From positions 1 through 50,712 of the forward strand of contig CAZKTO010000013.1 of NCBI GenBank assembly GCA_964555685.1: DNA of 50,712 bases, given 5' to 3'. The stretch comes from CAZKTO01 sp964555685 (GTDB lineage Bacteria > Chloroflexota > Dehalococcoidia > SHYB01). This document shows, piece after piece, positions 23,861 to 30,836 of the stretch (positions within the stretch are counted from its first letter, which is position 1; the number at the start of each line of letters is the position of its first letter). The position numbers and the translations under genes were made by a program. Under the pieces are notes generated by a model that searched no databases, had not been told where the DNA came from, and was given only the letters and a program-made list of their open reading frames with translations.

Positions 23861-24368
23861 AGTCATGGACCTCGGCGACCTCGTCTACATCATTGCCCAG
23901 GTCCTGACCTTTGCGATTGTGGCCCGGGCCCTGCTCTCCTGGTTCCCCACGAGCGCCAACAACCCGCTGGCGGACTTCCTCCAAACCGTCACCGAGCCGA
24001 TCATCGCGCCCTTGCGGCGCATCCTGCCCAGAGTCGGATTCTTCGACCTGTCGCCCATCGTGGCGATCATCGTCCTGCAGCTGGTCGGGTGGATGGTGCA
24101 GGAGAGGCTCTAGTCTGGCCCGCGCCTCGGCGACGTCCAGCCCCTCGATGGCCAGCGCCTTCTCGCGCGAGGCCGTGCCGCGCAGCACCCGGACGTGGCT
24201 CTTGCGGACGCCCAGCGCCTCCGCCAACAGCTTGACAAGGGCCTCGTTGGCGCGGCCGCGCTCCGGCGGCGCCGCCACGCGCACCCGCAGCCGCCCGTCC
24301 TGAAAGCCCACGATCTCGTTCCGCCGCGCACCCGGCTGGAGCTTGACGTCGAGCGTGGCAGTGGGCAT
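23799..24368 (-). CDS. yggU: DUF167 (YggU) protein with an antisense C-terminal extension
   Basis: Residues 1 to about 92 are the complete DUF167 domain, usually a protein of 80-110 residues (LDVKLQPGARRNEIVGFQDG, LRVRVAAPPERGRANEALVK, then VRVLRGTASREKALAIEG). No stop follows the domain. The frame runs on for about 97 more codons through the complement of all of yggT and the end of proC, to a stop at 23799. That tail is Asp/Gln/Arg-rich and has no homology I recognise. yggU is often codirectional with yggT; here it is inverted and convergent. The true protein is the DUF167 domain plus an accidental tail, unless the stop is missed. Confidence 0.75.
   Translation of the reverse strand: MPTATLDVKLQPGARRNEIVGFQDGRLRVRVAAPPERGRANEALVKLLAEALGVRKSHVRVLRGTASREKALAIEGLDVAEARARLEPLLHHPPDQLQDDDRHDGRQVEESDSGQDAPQGRDDRLGDGLEEVRQRVVGARGEPGEQGPGHNRKGQDLGNDVDEVAEVHDSKPSPSRAGRISRRRRPRRS
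23865..24113 (+). CDS. yggT: YggT-family membrane protein
   Basis: An 82-residue protein with two membrane helices (LVYIIAQVLTFAIVARALLS and LSPIVAIIVLQLVGWMV). The family signature between them is NPLADFLQTVTEPIIAPLRR, then ILPRVGFFDLSPI. The family role is unclear; it is linked to osmotic tolerance and to division or plastid nucleoid proteins. It starts four bases after proC. The whole gene is covered on the other strand by the extended C-terminal frame of yggU. Confidence 0.92.
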   Translation: MDLGDLVYIIAQVLTFAIVARALLSWFPTSANNPLADFLQTVTEPIIAPLRRILPRVGFFDLSPIVAIIVLQLVGWMVQERL

Positions 24369-24404
24369 GGCTGGCGGCGCGGCGCCGGTGCCGCGCCCCT
24401 CCCC

Positions 24405-24446
24405 AGACCCTTTGTCCCAATGGAATCGGGACTCAGGGTGACCCCA
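24405..24446. repeat. Dispersed CCCTGAG-type repeat
   Basis: A diverged relative of the block at about 4391-4440: AGACCCTTTGTCCCAATGGA and onward, against GACCC/CGAAGGGTTTGGGG in reverse. It has a palindromic core made of CCCGATT and AATCGGG. It lies between yggU and the second amidohydrolase gene. Confidence 0.5.
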
Positions 24447-24468
24447 ATGGCCCCAGGGGCCACCGGGG

Positions 24469-25542
24469 TCAATTCAGCCGGTACATCCGCGCCGCGTTAC
24501 CGCCGGCGATGGCCCGCCGGTCGCCCTCGGGAACGCCCGCGAAGTGCTTCTCGATAGCCTGCCGCGACTCAGGCCAGGTGGAGTCCGGGTGCGGGTAGTC
24601 GGAGGCCCACATCAGGTTCTCCACGCCGATCCGGTGGCGCAGCTGCACGCCGAACTCGTCCTCCTCGAACGTGGCCCCCATGGACCGGCGCCAGTAGGCG
24701 CTGGGCATCTCGTCCAGCATCTTCATCTGGTCCCAGCCGTGGCGGTGGACCATGGTGTCCAGCCGCTCCAGGTAGTACGGGATCCAGCTCAGGCCCGCCT
24801 CGACCAGGATGATCTTGAGGCGCGGGAAGCGCTGGAGCAGCCCCGAGACGATCCAGCTGGCGATGATCTCGGCCATGAAGATGGGCGGGAGCGACTGGAA
24901 GATGCCCTTGGCGGGCGTGGGGTCGTGGCGCAGGATCTGAAAGAGGTAGGCGTTGGCGTTGACGTGCTGGCTGACGGGGATGCCCGTCTCCTGGATGGTG
25001 GCCCAGAGCGGATCGTAGGAGCGGTCCCAGTACGGCTTCATGCCCAGGTCGAGGGGGTAGGAGGGCAGCATCAGCGCCCGGGCGCCGGCGGCGGCCAGGC
25101 GTTTGACCTCGCTCGCCGCCTCCTCGACCTCGGCCGCCGGCACGATGTAGACGGGGAGCAGCCGCATGGGGTCCGCCGAAGCGAAGTCCAGGGCCGCGTT
25201 GTTGAACGCCTGGAACGCGGCGAGGCGCCCGCCGTCGGCCAGCTTGTAGTAGGAGGCCCCCGCGTCCACGGCGCAGTAGAGCACCTCCGCCTCCACACCA
25301 TCGATATCCATGTCCTTGAGGCGCTCGCGGGCGTCCCACTCGCCGGCGCGGCCCTGCGCGGGGTGCGTCCGCTCCTTGGCCAGCATCCCGCCGCCGCCCG
25401 AGCCGCCCATGTTCATGCGCGCCATGGCGGCCCGGCGCCCCTCCAGGACCGCGTCCTGGTACCGCGGCGCCAGGTGGCGGAAGAACGCCTCGTCCTTGAT
25501 CGATACGTGCGAATCGGCCGAGATGATCCGGTCCTTGCCCAT
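24469..25542 (-). CDS. Amidohydrolase-2 family metal-dependent hydrolase (second copy)
   Basis: A 357-residue TIM-barrel hydrolase related to the one at 18164. Residues at metal positions are the ADSHVS motif (8-13) near the N-terminus, the His in PVSQHVNANAYLF, VEAGLSWIPYYLERLDTMVH, and ASDYPHPDSTWP near the end. It contains a Gly-rich stretch GGSGGGG about 60 residues in. The ATG 25542 start follows GGGAGGGCAGCG and is preferred over an upstream in-frame codon at 25581. It is a single gene, with no obvious operon partner. Substrate unknown. Confidence 0.87.
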   Translation of the reverse strand: MGKDRIISADSHVSIKDEAFFRHLAPRYQDAVLEGRRAAMARMNMGGSGGGGMLAKERTHPAQGRAGEWDARERLKDMDIDGVEAEVLYCAVDAGASYYKLADGGRLAAFQAFNNAALDFASADPMRLLPVYIVPAAEVEEAASEVKRLAAAGARALMLPSYPLDLGMKPYWDRSYDPLWATIQETGIPVSQHVNANAYLFQILRHDPTPAKGIFQSLPPIFMAEIIASWIVSGLLQRFPRLKIILVEAGLSWIPYYLERLDTMVHRHGWDQMKMLDEMPSAYWRRSMGATFEEDEFGVQLRHRIGVENLMWASDYPHPDSTWPESRQAIEKHFAGVPEGDRRAIAGGNAARMYRLN

Positions 25543-25647
25543 CGCTGCCCTCCCGCGCCTGTCGCCCGATGATGGGCCCATCCTACGTCCCGTCCCCGCG
25601 CGTGGTCAAGGCGAGGAGAGGCCTCTCCCCGGGCTTCGCCTCCCCTC

Positions 25648-25813
25648 CCCATCGGAAGGGCTTTGCACCAAAAGTGCCAAGGAGCGGCCCGCGGACCTAA
25701 ACCTCCTCTCCCCTGGAGGGAGAGGATAAGAGGAGAGGGGGAGTCCGTCACCCTCTCCCCAACCCTCTCCCGTCAAGGGAGAGGGAGTTTTGGTGCAAGG
25801 CCCATCGGAAGGG
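25648..25813. mobile_element. MITE-like element with terminal inverted repeats and flanking direct repeats
   Basis: The 140-base element 25661-25800 begins CTTTGCACCAAAA and ends TTTTGGTGCAAGG, a 13-base terminal inverted repeat with one mismatch. It is flanked on both sides by the same 13 bases CCCATCGGAAGGG (25648-25660 and 25801-25813), which look like a target duplication. Inside are two CTCTCCC/GGGAGAGG palindromes related to those at 2060 and 15867. Confidence 0.75.
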
Positions 25814-25850
25814 AAAGGGGCAGGGCGATGAGACCGGCTCCCGCCCTTCG

Positions 25851-25878
25851 TTGACAACGCCAGTGCCGCCCCTACAAT
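25851..25878 (+). promoter_or_regulatory. Promoter of the cupin gene
   Basis: TTGACA (25851-25856), a 16-base spacer and TACAAT (25873-25878), 30 bases before the ATG. CTGGAGGGCGAGCC supplies the ribosome site. Confidence 0.75.
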
Positions 25879-25908
25879 GGGCCCCAACCGCTTCCTGGAG
25901 GGCGAGCC

Positions 25909-26673
25909 ATGGCGAACCTGACGGACGTCTTCGGAATCACGGGGTGGGAGCCGGTCCCGATGGCGGAAGGGGCCCGCGTCTGGCGTAGGACGCTGCGGCG
26001 CTCCGAGACGGACCAGTCCCTGAACCTCCTGCGCTTCGAGCCCGGCGCGCGCCTCCCGCCCCACGGGTCGCCGGTGGCCATCCGGCTGCTCGTCCTGGAG
26101 GGATCGCTGGAGGCGATGGTGGCGCTGCCCAACGGCCGCACGGAGGGCGGCGTCTTGCACAAGGGCGGGTTCATCGAGCGGCCGCCCCAGGTTCAGCGCT
26201 GGTCGTCCTCGGCCACGGGGTGCACCTGCCTCCTCGTCACCGAGCCTCCGGGGGAGCCGGGCGTGACGCCGGAGCTGCCGCGCGACGCCCAGCTCGACCT
26301 GGCAGACGTCTTCGGCCCCGGCGGCTGGTACCCCACTCCCAAAGGTGATCTCAAGAGCACCATCCCGGGCGTGTGGAACAAGCCCCTGCACATCGAGTCG
26401 AACGTCCGGACGTGGCCCGAGATGTACATGCACCGCCAGGGGCATTCGCTCTACGCCGTCTACTTCGAGCCCGGCGCCATGTACCCCATGCACCCCCACC
26501 CCTACGCCCAGCAGCTCCTGATCCTGGACGGGGACATGGAGGACCAGATCGTCGAGGGAGAGCGAAAGACGTCCACGGCCAGCTACCGCAGGGGCTCGTT
26601 CGCCGACTACCCGTACCCCATGGAGCACGCCTCGTTCAGCCGGGGCGGCTGCTGGAGCATCCTGGGGACGTAG
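25909..26673 (+). CDS. Tandem cupin-domain protein
   Basis: A 254-residue soluble protein with two cupin barrels. The first, about 35-115, has FEPGARLPPHGSPVAIRLLV and an acid-rich strand. The second, about 155-250, has the fuller metal motif FEPGAMYPMHPHPYAQQLLI, with two His and a Gln where a Glu is usual, and ends near the conserved YPMEHASFS. Only the second barrel looks able to bind a metal ion. Cupins of this kind include dioxygenases, isomerases and anti-sigma ChrR-type sensors; no ChrR zinc-binding N-terminus is present. Function unknown. Confidence 0.8.
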   Translation: MANLTDVFGITGWEPVPMAEGARVWRRTLRRSETDQSLNLLRFEPGARLPPHGSPVAIRLLVLEGSLEAMVALPNGRTEGGVLHKGGFIERPPQVQRWSSSATGCTCLLVTEPPGEPGVTPELPRDAQLDLADVFGPGGWYPTPKGDLKSTIPGVWNKPLHIESNVRTWPEMYMHRQGHSLYAVYFEPGAMYPMHPHPYAQQLLILDGDMEDQIVEGERKTSTASYRRGSFADYPYPMEHASFSRGGCWSILGT

Positions 26674-26711
26674 CGCTGGGAGGTTATCGTGGAGGAGTTT
26701 ATGGCGATCTG

Positions 26712-26806
26712 TATAAGACACCGTGATAAGAGCAGCGCCTCGACGCGACGGCCCGAAATGCCCTTGGTTGCGACCGAATCGGCTCTGCTTTCAACGGTGT
26801 CTTATA
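26712..26806. mobile_element. Short MITE-like element with TATAAGACACCGT ends
   Basis: TATAAGACACCGT (26712-26724) and its exact reverse complement (26794-26806) bound a 95-base element without a gene. The similarity extends inward (AAGAGCAG against CTGCTTT). The outer flanks GCGAT and ATCGC are also complementary. It lies at the left edge of the low-GC cassette region. Confidence 0.65.
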
Positions 26807-26812
26807 TCGCTC

Positions 26813-26861
26813 GCACAACAGCATTTTGAGTATATGCCGATCGATATAAACAATGTTAGAC
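26813..26861 (+). other. Possible left recombination site (attC-like, weak)
   Basis: The segment ends in GTTAGAC (26855-26861), which fits the right core GTTRRRY of integron sites. Thirty bases later the first gene of the cassette begins. The left core GCACAAC (26813) fits poorly, and the arms CATTTTGAGTATAT / ATATAAACAATG pair only with a bulge. Taken alone it could be chance. It matters because a good attC lies at 28181-28249. Confidence 0.3.
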
Positions 26862-26890
26862 CTCAACACAACCTTTGACCAGCCTCGACT

Positions 26891-27256
26891 ATGAAGATAC
26901 ACCGCTCGATCACCGAACCGATCCGGCTGAAGGCCAATTGGGAAGAAAGATGGAACGATGTCGACCAAGGACTGATAGCCTGTTGGGAAAGAGGTCGCGA
27001 GAAGAGCCTAGAAGAACCCGCGCTTGCTTCCCAAGCGCGTGACGGTCAGCTGGTCCTGCTACCGTGGAAGGGTGGCGTCGAGGAGGCCATAAAGAAGAAG
27101 CAGAAGTACGGGACGCTCTACTACCTGGCCATGTGGCAAGGCCTGCGCGGCGAAGACCTGAACATTGACGCCGAAGAGGAACCTGTGCTGACCTGCACAG
27201 TGACCAAGATGACCGTCGTTTTCACGAATGACCGTGCCAAGTACGCTAAGGCGTAA
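26891..27256 (+). CDS. Protein of unknown function, first gene of the cassette
   Basis: A 121-residue soluble protein with no family I recognise. It is charged, with Trp-rich stretches (LKANWEERWNDVDQGLIACW) and a C-terminal beta-like end (VLTCTVTKMTVVFTNDRA). There is no signal or membrane segment. It starts at ATG 26891, and base composition is clearly lower in GC than the surrounding chromosome. It lies 20 bases upstream of the exonuclease-BRCT gene, so the two are probably one unit, inside a segment that ends in an attC site. Confidence 0.65.
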   Translation: MKIHRSITEPIRLKANWEERWNDVDQGLIACWERGREKSLEEPALASQARDGQLVLLPWKGGVEEAIKKKQKYGTLYYLAMWQGLRGEDLNIDAEEEPVLTCTVTKMTVVFTNDRAKYAKA

Positions 27257-27276
27257 ACAGGGAGGAGCGAACGGGC

Positions 27277-28155
27277 ATGCGCTTCGTGGCAATCGACGTT
27301 GAGACCGCTAATCCCGACATGGGCTCGATTTGCCAGATCGGGATAGCAATGTTTGTTGGCGGGCAACTCATTGACGAGTGGTCAACACTCGTTGATCCTG
27401 AGGACTACTTTGACGACGTCAACGTCTCCATTCACGGCATAGAGCCGCGTATGGTGAGAGGACAGCCGAAACTTCCGGACATTGCCGAAAACCTGCGTAC
27501 GTACCTTGAGAGTACCGTAAGCGTCTGCCACACCCACTTTGATCGAATCGCCCTCACCCGCGCGTTCGTCAAGTACAAGCTCCAACCGATCTCAACTTCG
27601 TGGTTGGATTCGGCCAGAGTAGTTCGTCGCACATGGAAGGATCTAGCCTGGAAAGGCTACGGCTTGGCGAACGTCTGCAGCAGGATAGGCTACGAGTTCA
27701 GGCATCACGATGCACTTGAGGATGCGAAGGCAGCGGGTTATATATTGCTCGCCGCGTTACAAGAGTCACAGCAGGACCTGGACGAATGGAAACGTCGCGT
27801 CAACCAACCAATCGATCCTGAACGATCATCGTCCGGGATAGCCATTCAGCGCGATGGAAACCCGGAGGGCGATCTCTTTGGCGAGATCATCGTGTTTACT
27901 GGCGCGCTTGAACTGCCTCGAAGTGAGGCCGCCGACCTGGCGGCGAGCATCGGATGCCACGTCGCCCCAAACGTGACCAAGAAGACGACGATTCTCGTCG
28001 TCGGTGACCAAGATGTGTCGAAGCTCGCCGGACACGAAAAGAGTACGAAGCATAGAAAGGCCGAGCAGCTAGCAGCCGAGGGCCATCCAATGCGCATCAT
28101 TCGCGAAACCGACTTCAAGGCGCTCGTGCAAAGCGCTCAAGCGAGCATGGCGTAG
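27277..28155 (+). CDS. DnaQ-like 3'-5' exonuclease with C-terminal BRCT domain
   Basis: A 292-residue protein of two domains. Residues 1-170 are a DEDDh exonuclease like the proofreading subunit of DNA polymerase III: Exo I FVAIDVETAN (Asp7, Glu9), Exo II CHTHFDRIALTRAF, and Exo III HHDALEDAKAAG. Residues about 197-285 are a BRCT domain (GEIIVFTGALELPRSEAADL, then TTILVVGDQD), which binds DNA ends or phosphoproteins. The pairing suits DNA repair or processing of invading DNA. ATG 27277 after GGAGG. Low-GC DNA and an attC 25 bases after the stop indicate a mobile cassette. Confidence 0.88.
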   Translation: MRFVAIDVETANPDMGSICQIGIAMFVGGQLIDEWSTLVDPEDYFDDVNVSIHGIEPRMVRGQPKLPDIAENLRTYLESTVSVCHTHFDRIALTRAFVKYKLQPISTSWLDSARVVRRTWKDLAWKGYGLANVCSRIGYEFRHHDALEDAKAAGYILLAALQESQQDLDEWKRRVNQPIDPERSSSGIAIQRDGNPEGDLFGEIIVFTGALELPRSEAADLAASIGCHVAPNVTKKTTILVVGDQDVSKLAGHEKSTKHRKAEQLAAEGHPMRIIRETDFKALVQSAQASMA

Positions 28156-28180
28156 CGAAAGACCCGCGAGCGCACATGAG

Positions 28181-28249
28181 GTCTAACCCTTCCATCGAGC
28201 GGACAGCCACTGGCAAGGCGGCGTCTGCCGCTCATGCCAATCGTTAGGC
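28181..28249 (+). other. Integron attC recombination site
   Basis: A 69-base imperfect palindrome bounded by GTCTAAC (28181-28187) and GTTAGGC (28243-28249). These match the RYYYAAC / GTTRRRY cores and pair over seven bases with one G-T. Inside, AT[C]GAGCGG pairs with CCGCTCAT, leaving a single extrahelical C, the feature that sets strand choice in attC recombination. Recombination would cut between G28243 and T28244. No integrase gene is in the window. Confidence 0.75.
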
Positions 28250-28328
28250 GGCGCAAGCCCCTCCTCACTACGCTGGACGGGGTCTGCGTGGACTGCAAGG
28301 AGAGCAAGGCGGCGGCGGGCATCAAGCC

Positions 28329-28376
28329 GTCATCGCGAGGAGTCCTTCCCCCAGGAAGGACGGCGAAGCGATCTCC
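28329..28376. repeat. REP-like repeat (TCATCGCGAGGAG type)
   Basis: TCATCGCGAGGAGTCCTTCC is followed by CCCAGGAAGGACGGCGAAGC and GATCTC. A shorter relative is at 33146-33196 (GGAGGAGGCCTTCC and CGGAAGGGCGGCGAAGCAAT). The core is the palindrome GTCCTTCC..GGAAGGAC. Confidence 0.6.
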
Positions 28377-28408
28377 CTGCCCATGGGGAGAAGAGAAGGA
28401 GCCATGCC

Positions 28409-29128
28409 ATGATCTACATCCACGAGAGCCATCACGTCATCGGCGGGCAGATGGAGGCCTTCCTCCAGTCGTGCAAGAACGAGTGGAGGCCCCTCATCGA
28501 GCAGGACGGGCGCGCCCGGCTGCTCTGGTTCTGGGTCTGGTCCCACGGCACCGGCCCCAGCTACCGGGCCATCTCCCTCATCCAGGCGCCGGACTACACG
28601 GCGTGGGGAGAGATCGTGGACCGATACCAGCGGAAGGGATCGGACCTCCACGACTGGTACGAGATGGCCTGGAAGTTCCGCCGCAAGGTGGACGGGAAGG
28701 TCATGACGCCGGTCGAATGGTCGCCGGTCCCCAAGCCGCCGCGCAAGAACGCCAAGATCGAGCACCCGCCCTCGGTCTACCTCCATGACGTCGCCTACCC
28801 CTACCCAGGCCACGTCGAGCGGTACATCGCGACGCTGGGCAAGCACTACTACCCGTACCTGGGCCGCGAGCAGATGCTCTCCATGGAGCTCTGCCTGCGC
28901 GTGGCGCCGGGCGCGGGCGACGTGCATGAGGTCGTCCTGGTCCAGCGCATCAACGACACGGCCGCCTTCGCCGAGCTGATCACCAAGGGTGAGGTCACGC
29001 CCGTCGGTCCTCGGCCACGCCCCTCTCGGCGGCGCGGCGCGACCAACTGGATGGAGGTGGGCCTGACGGTCCGCGACCAGTGGCTCAGCCAGGTCTTCCG
29101 CACCGTCCCCTGGTCGCCCCTGGACTAG
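28409..29128 (+). CDS. NIPSNAP-like / dimeric alpha-beta barrel protein
   Basis: A 239-residue soluble protein beginning MIYIHESHHVIGGQMEAFLQ. It contains two ferredoxin-like repeats of the dimeric alpha-beta barrel type, typical of NIPSNAP-family proteins: first VWSHGTGPSYRAISLIQAPD, later CLRVAPGAGDVHEVVLVQRI. The family function is poorly known, and many such genes occur near catabolic enzymes in this phylum. ATG 28409 after AAGGAG. No operon partner is obvious. Confidence 0.65.
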   Translation: MIYIHESHHVIGGQMEAFLQSCKNEWRPLIEQDGRARLLWFWVWSHGTGPSYRAISLIQAPDYTAWGEIVDRYQRKGSDLHDWYEMAWKFRRKVDGKVMTPVEWSPVPKPPRKNAKIEHPPSVYLHDVAYPYPGHVERYIATLGKHYYPYLGREQMLSMELCLRVAPGAGDVHEVVLVQRINDTAAFAELITKGEVTPVGPRPRPSRRRGATNWMEVGLTVRDQWLSQVFRTVPWSPLD

Positions 29129-29135
29129 CACCCCC

Positions 29136-30263
29136 CTAGCCCAACACCCCCGCCTTGCGCATGAGCTCCAGCGTGCCGTTGAGGTCCGCCAGGCTGCCCA
29201 GGTTTACCTTGGGCGGGTCGAGGCTCTCCAGCGGCGGCACGCCGGCGGGCGGGGGCACTCCCTTGATGAGCGGGAACTCGAAGGTCTCCTTGGCGAAGTG
29301 CGTCTGCGCCTCGGGCCCCAAGAGATAGTCCAAAAGCCGCCGGGCCGCATCCTTGTGCTTGGAGCTCTTCAGTATCCCCGCGCCGGCCACGTTCACCATC
29401 GCGCCGATATCCCGGTCCGTAAAGTAGAAGTTGCGCGCCTGGAAGTCCAGGCCGCGCTCCCGGATGAACTCGTGGACATAGTAGTGGTTCACGAAGCCCA
29501 CATCGATCTCCCCCGTGGCGACGGCGGTGACGATGGCGGGGTTGGAGGGGTAGTCCTTGGGACGGTTGGCCTTGATCCCCTCGAGCCACTGGCGGGCGGC
29601 GGCGTCGCCGAGCTGGAGACGCAGGGCGGTGACGAAGGCCTGGAAGGAGCCGTTGGTGGGGGCCCAGCCGATGCGCCCGCGCCACTTGGGGTCCGTGAAG
29701 CCAAGGATCGACGAGGGGAGGTCCCGCTCCGGCGAGATGCTCTTGGTGTTGTACACCACCACCCGCGCGCGGCCCGAGACGCCCACCCACTCGCCCTTGG
29801 GCGACCGGAACCGGGGGTCCACACGGGCCAGGAGTTCGTCCGAGAGTTGATCGAGCAGGCCAGCCTGAGACAACGCCCCCAGAGCGCCGGCGTCTTGCAT
29901 CAGGACCACGTCCGCTGGGCTGTTCCTACCCTCTTCCAGGATGGTGGCGGCGATGGCGCCGGTGCTGGCATAGCGGGCCCGCACCTTGATGCCCGTGCTC
30001 TTGGCGAAGGCGTCCAGGACCGGCTGGACCAGGACCTCGCTGCGGCCCGAGTAGACGACCACTTCAGAGCCTCTGAGATCAGGCGTGGGCGTCGGCGTTG
30101 GGACGGTGGTTGCGGCGGGGCTGGGAACTGGCGTGGCCGTTGGCGCCGGCGTCGGGGCTGAGGACCCGCCGTTGCATGCCGCCACAACGAGCGCCAAAGC
30201 GGCCAGCGCGAGGCCCCAGCGCAGGACCGAAGCCATCCGTCGATGCATCGGAACCACGGACAT
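29136..30263 (-). CDS. Iron(III)-type ABC transporter substrate-binding lipoprotein
   Basis: A 375-residue extracellular solute-binding protein of the FbpA/FutA class. After a signal peptide (RWGLALAALALVVAAC) the lipobox Cys is followed by a Thr/Pro linker (PTPAPTATPVPSP). The mature part has VVYSGRSEVLVQPVLDAFAK, the segment WVGVSGRARVVVYNTK, WRGRIGWAPTNGSFQAFVTA and VNHYYVHEF. The Tyr pair in NHYYVHEF is typical of iron binding. ATG 30263 after AAAGGAG. No permease or ATPase genes are adjacent. An operator-like palindrome lies 43 bases upstream. Confidence 0.88.
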   Translation of the reverse strand: MSVVPMHRRMASVLRWGLALAALALVVAACNGGSSAPTPAPTATPVPSPAATTVPTPTPTPDLRGSEVVVYSGRSEVLVQPVLDAFAKSTGIKVRARYASTGAIAATILEEGRNSPADVVLMQDAGALGALSQAGLLDQLSDELLARVDPRFRSPKGEWVGVSGRARVVVYNTKSISPERDLPSSILGFTDPKWRGRIGWAPTNGSFQAFVTALRLQLGDAAARQWLEGIKANRPKDYPSNPAIVTAVATGEIDVGFVNHYYVHEFIRERGLDFQARNFYFTDRDIGAMVNVAGAGILKSSKHKDAARRLLDYLLGPEAQTHFAKETFEFPLIKGVPPPAGVPPLESLDPPKVNLGSLADLNGTLELMRKAGVLG

Positions 30264-30305
30264 GAAACTCCTTTCAGCGCATCCGATCATACGGGTTATG
30301 TCGAA

Positions 30306-30324
30306 ACATAGTTATTCACTATGT
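30306..30324 (-). promoter_or_regulatory. Operator-like palindrome before the iron-binding lipoprotein gene
   Basis: ACATAGT-TATTC-ACTATGT is a perfect 7+5+7 palindrome. It resembles MntR/DtxR-type metal regulator boxes (AAACATAGC..GCTATGTTT in enteric MntR) more than Fur boxes. A promoter of the form TTCGTG-17-TATGTT would overlap it, so binding would block transcription. Confidence 0.5.
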
Positions 30325-30598
30325 ATGCACGAAGCTCACGACGTAGAGTATACGATGCCGTGTCAATCCCCAGGTCCGCAGGGCCACAGCGCATCCTGCC
30401 CCGGCGGTCCGCGACGCGCCAGATACGGTTGCCGGCCATGGCCAGCCGCCCCGGCCTGCCCATTCACCGTCGTTCCCAGTTCCTGGCTCCCAGCTCCTTG
30501 TTCCCCCTTCCTTGACCCTGGGCGTGCGTGGCGGCTATGCTGGACGAGCCTTCTGAGGCCGCCGTCCCCATGCTGGACCTCTGACGGCGGCCTCGACT

Positions 30599-30675
30599 CG
30601 GGGAGTAGCGCAGCCTGGCAGCGCGCCTGGTTTGGGACCAGGAGGTCCCGGGTTCAAATCCCGGCTCCCCGACCA
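30599..30675 (+). tRNA. tRNA-Pro (anticodon TGG)
   Basis: Acceptor CGGGGAG / CTCCCCG with discriminator A and encoded CCA. The D arm is AGCGCAGCCTGGCAGCGC, the anticodon stem CCTGG / CCAGG with loop TTTGGGA, and the T arm CCCGGGTTCAAATCCCGG. Reads CCA codons. All elements are intact. Confidence 0.96.
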
Positions 30676-30764
30676 GCCCGCGCCTGCGCGCCGGAGCCCG
30701 GCTCCACCAGCCCCCTTTCCAACCCGGCTGGGGGCTGGTGGGTGGAGTCAGGTCCGCCTCTTCC

Positions 30765-30794
30765 TTGACACCCCAGATGGGCCATTCCTATACT
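30765..30794 (+). promoter_or_regulatory. Promoter of the acyl-CoA dehydrogenase gene
   Basis: TTGACA (30765-30770), an 18-base spacer and TATACT (30789-30794), 42 bases before the ATG. Confidence 0.7.
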
Positions 30795-30836
30795 GGCAGC
30801 GACCTCCGGTCCCCATCCCTCCCCAAGGTGACCCCC

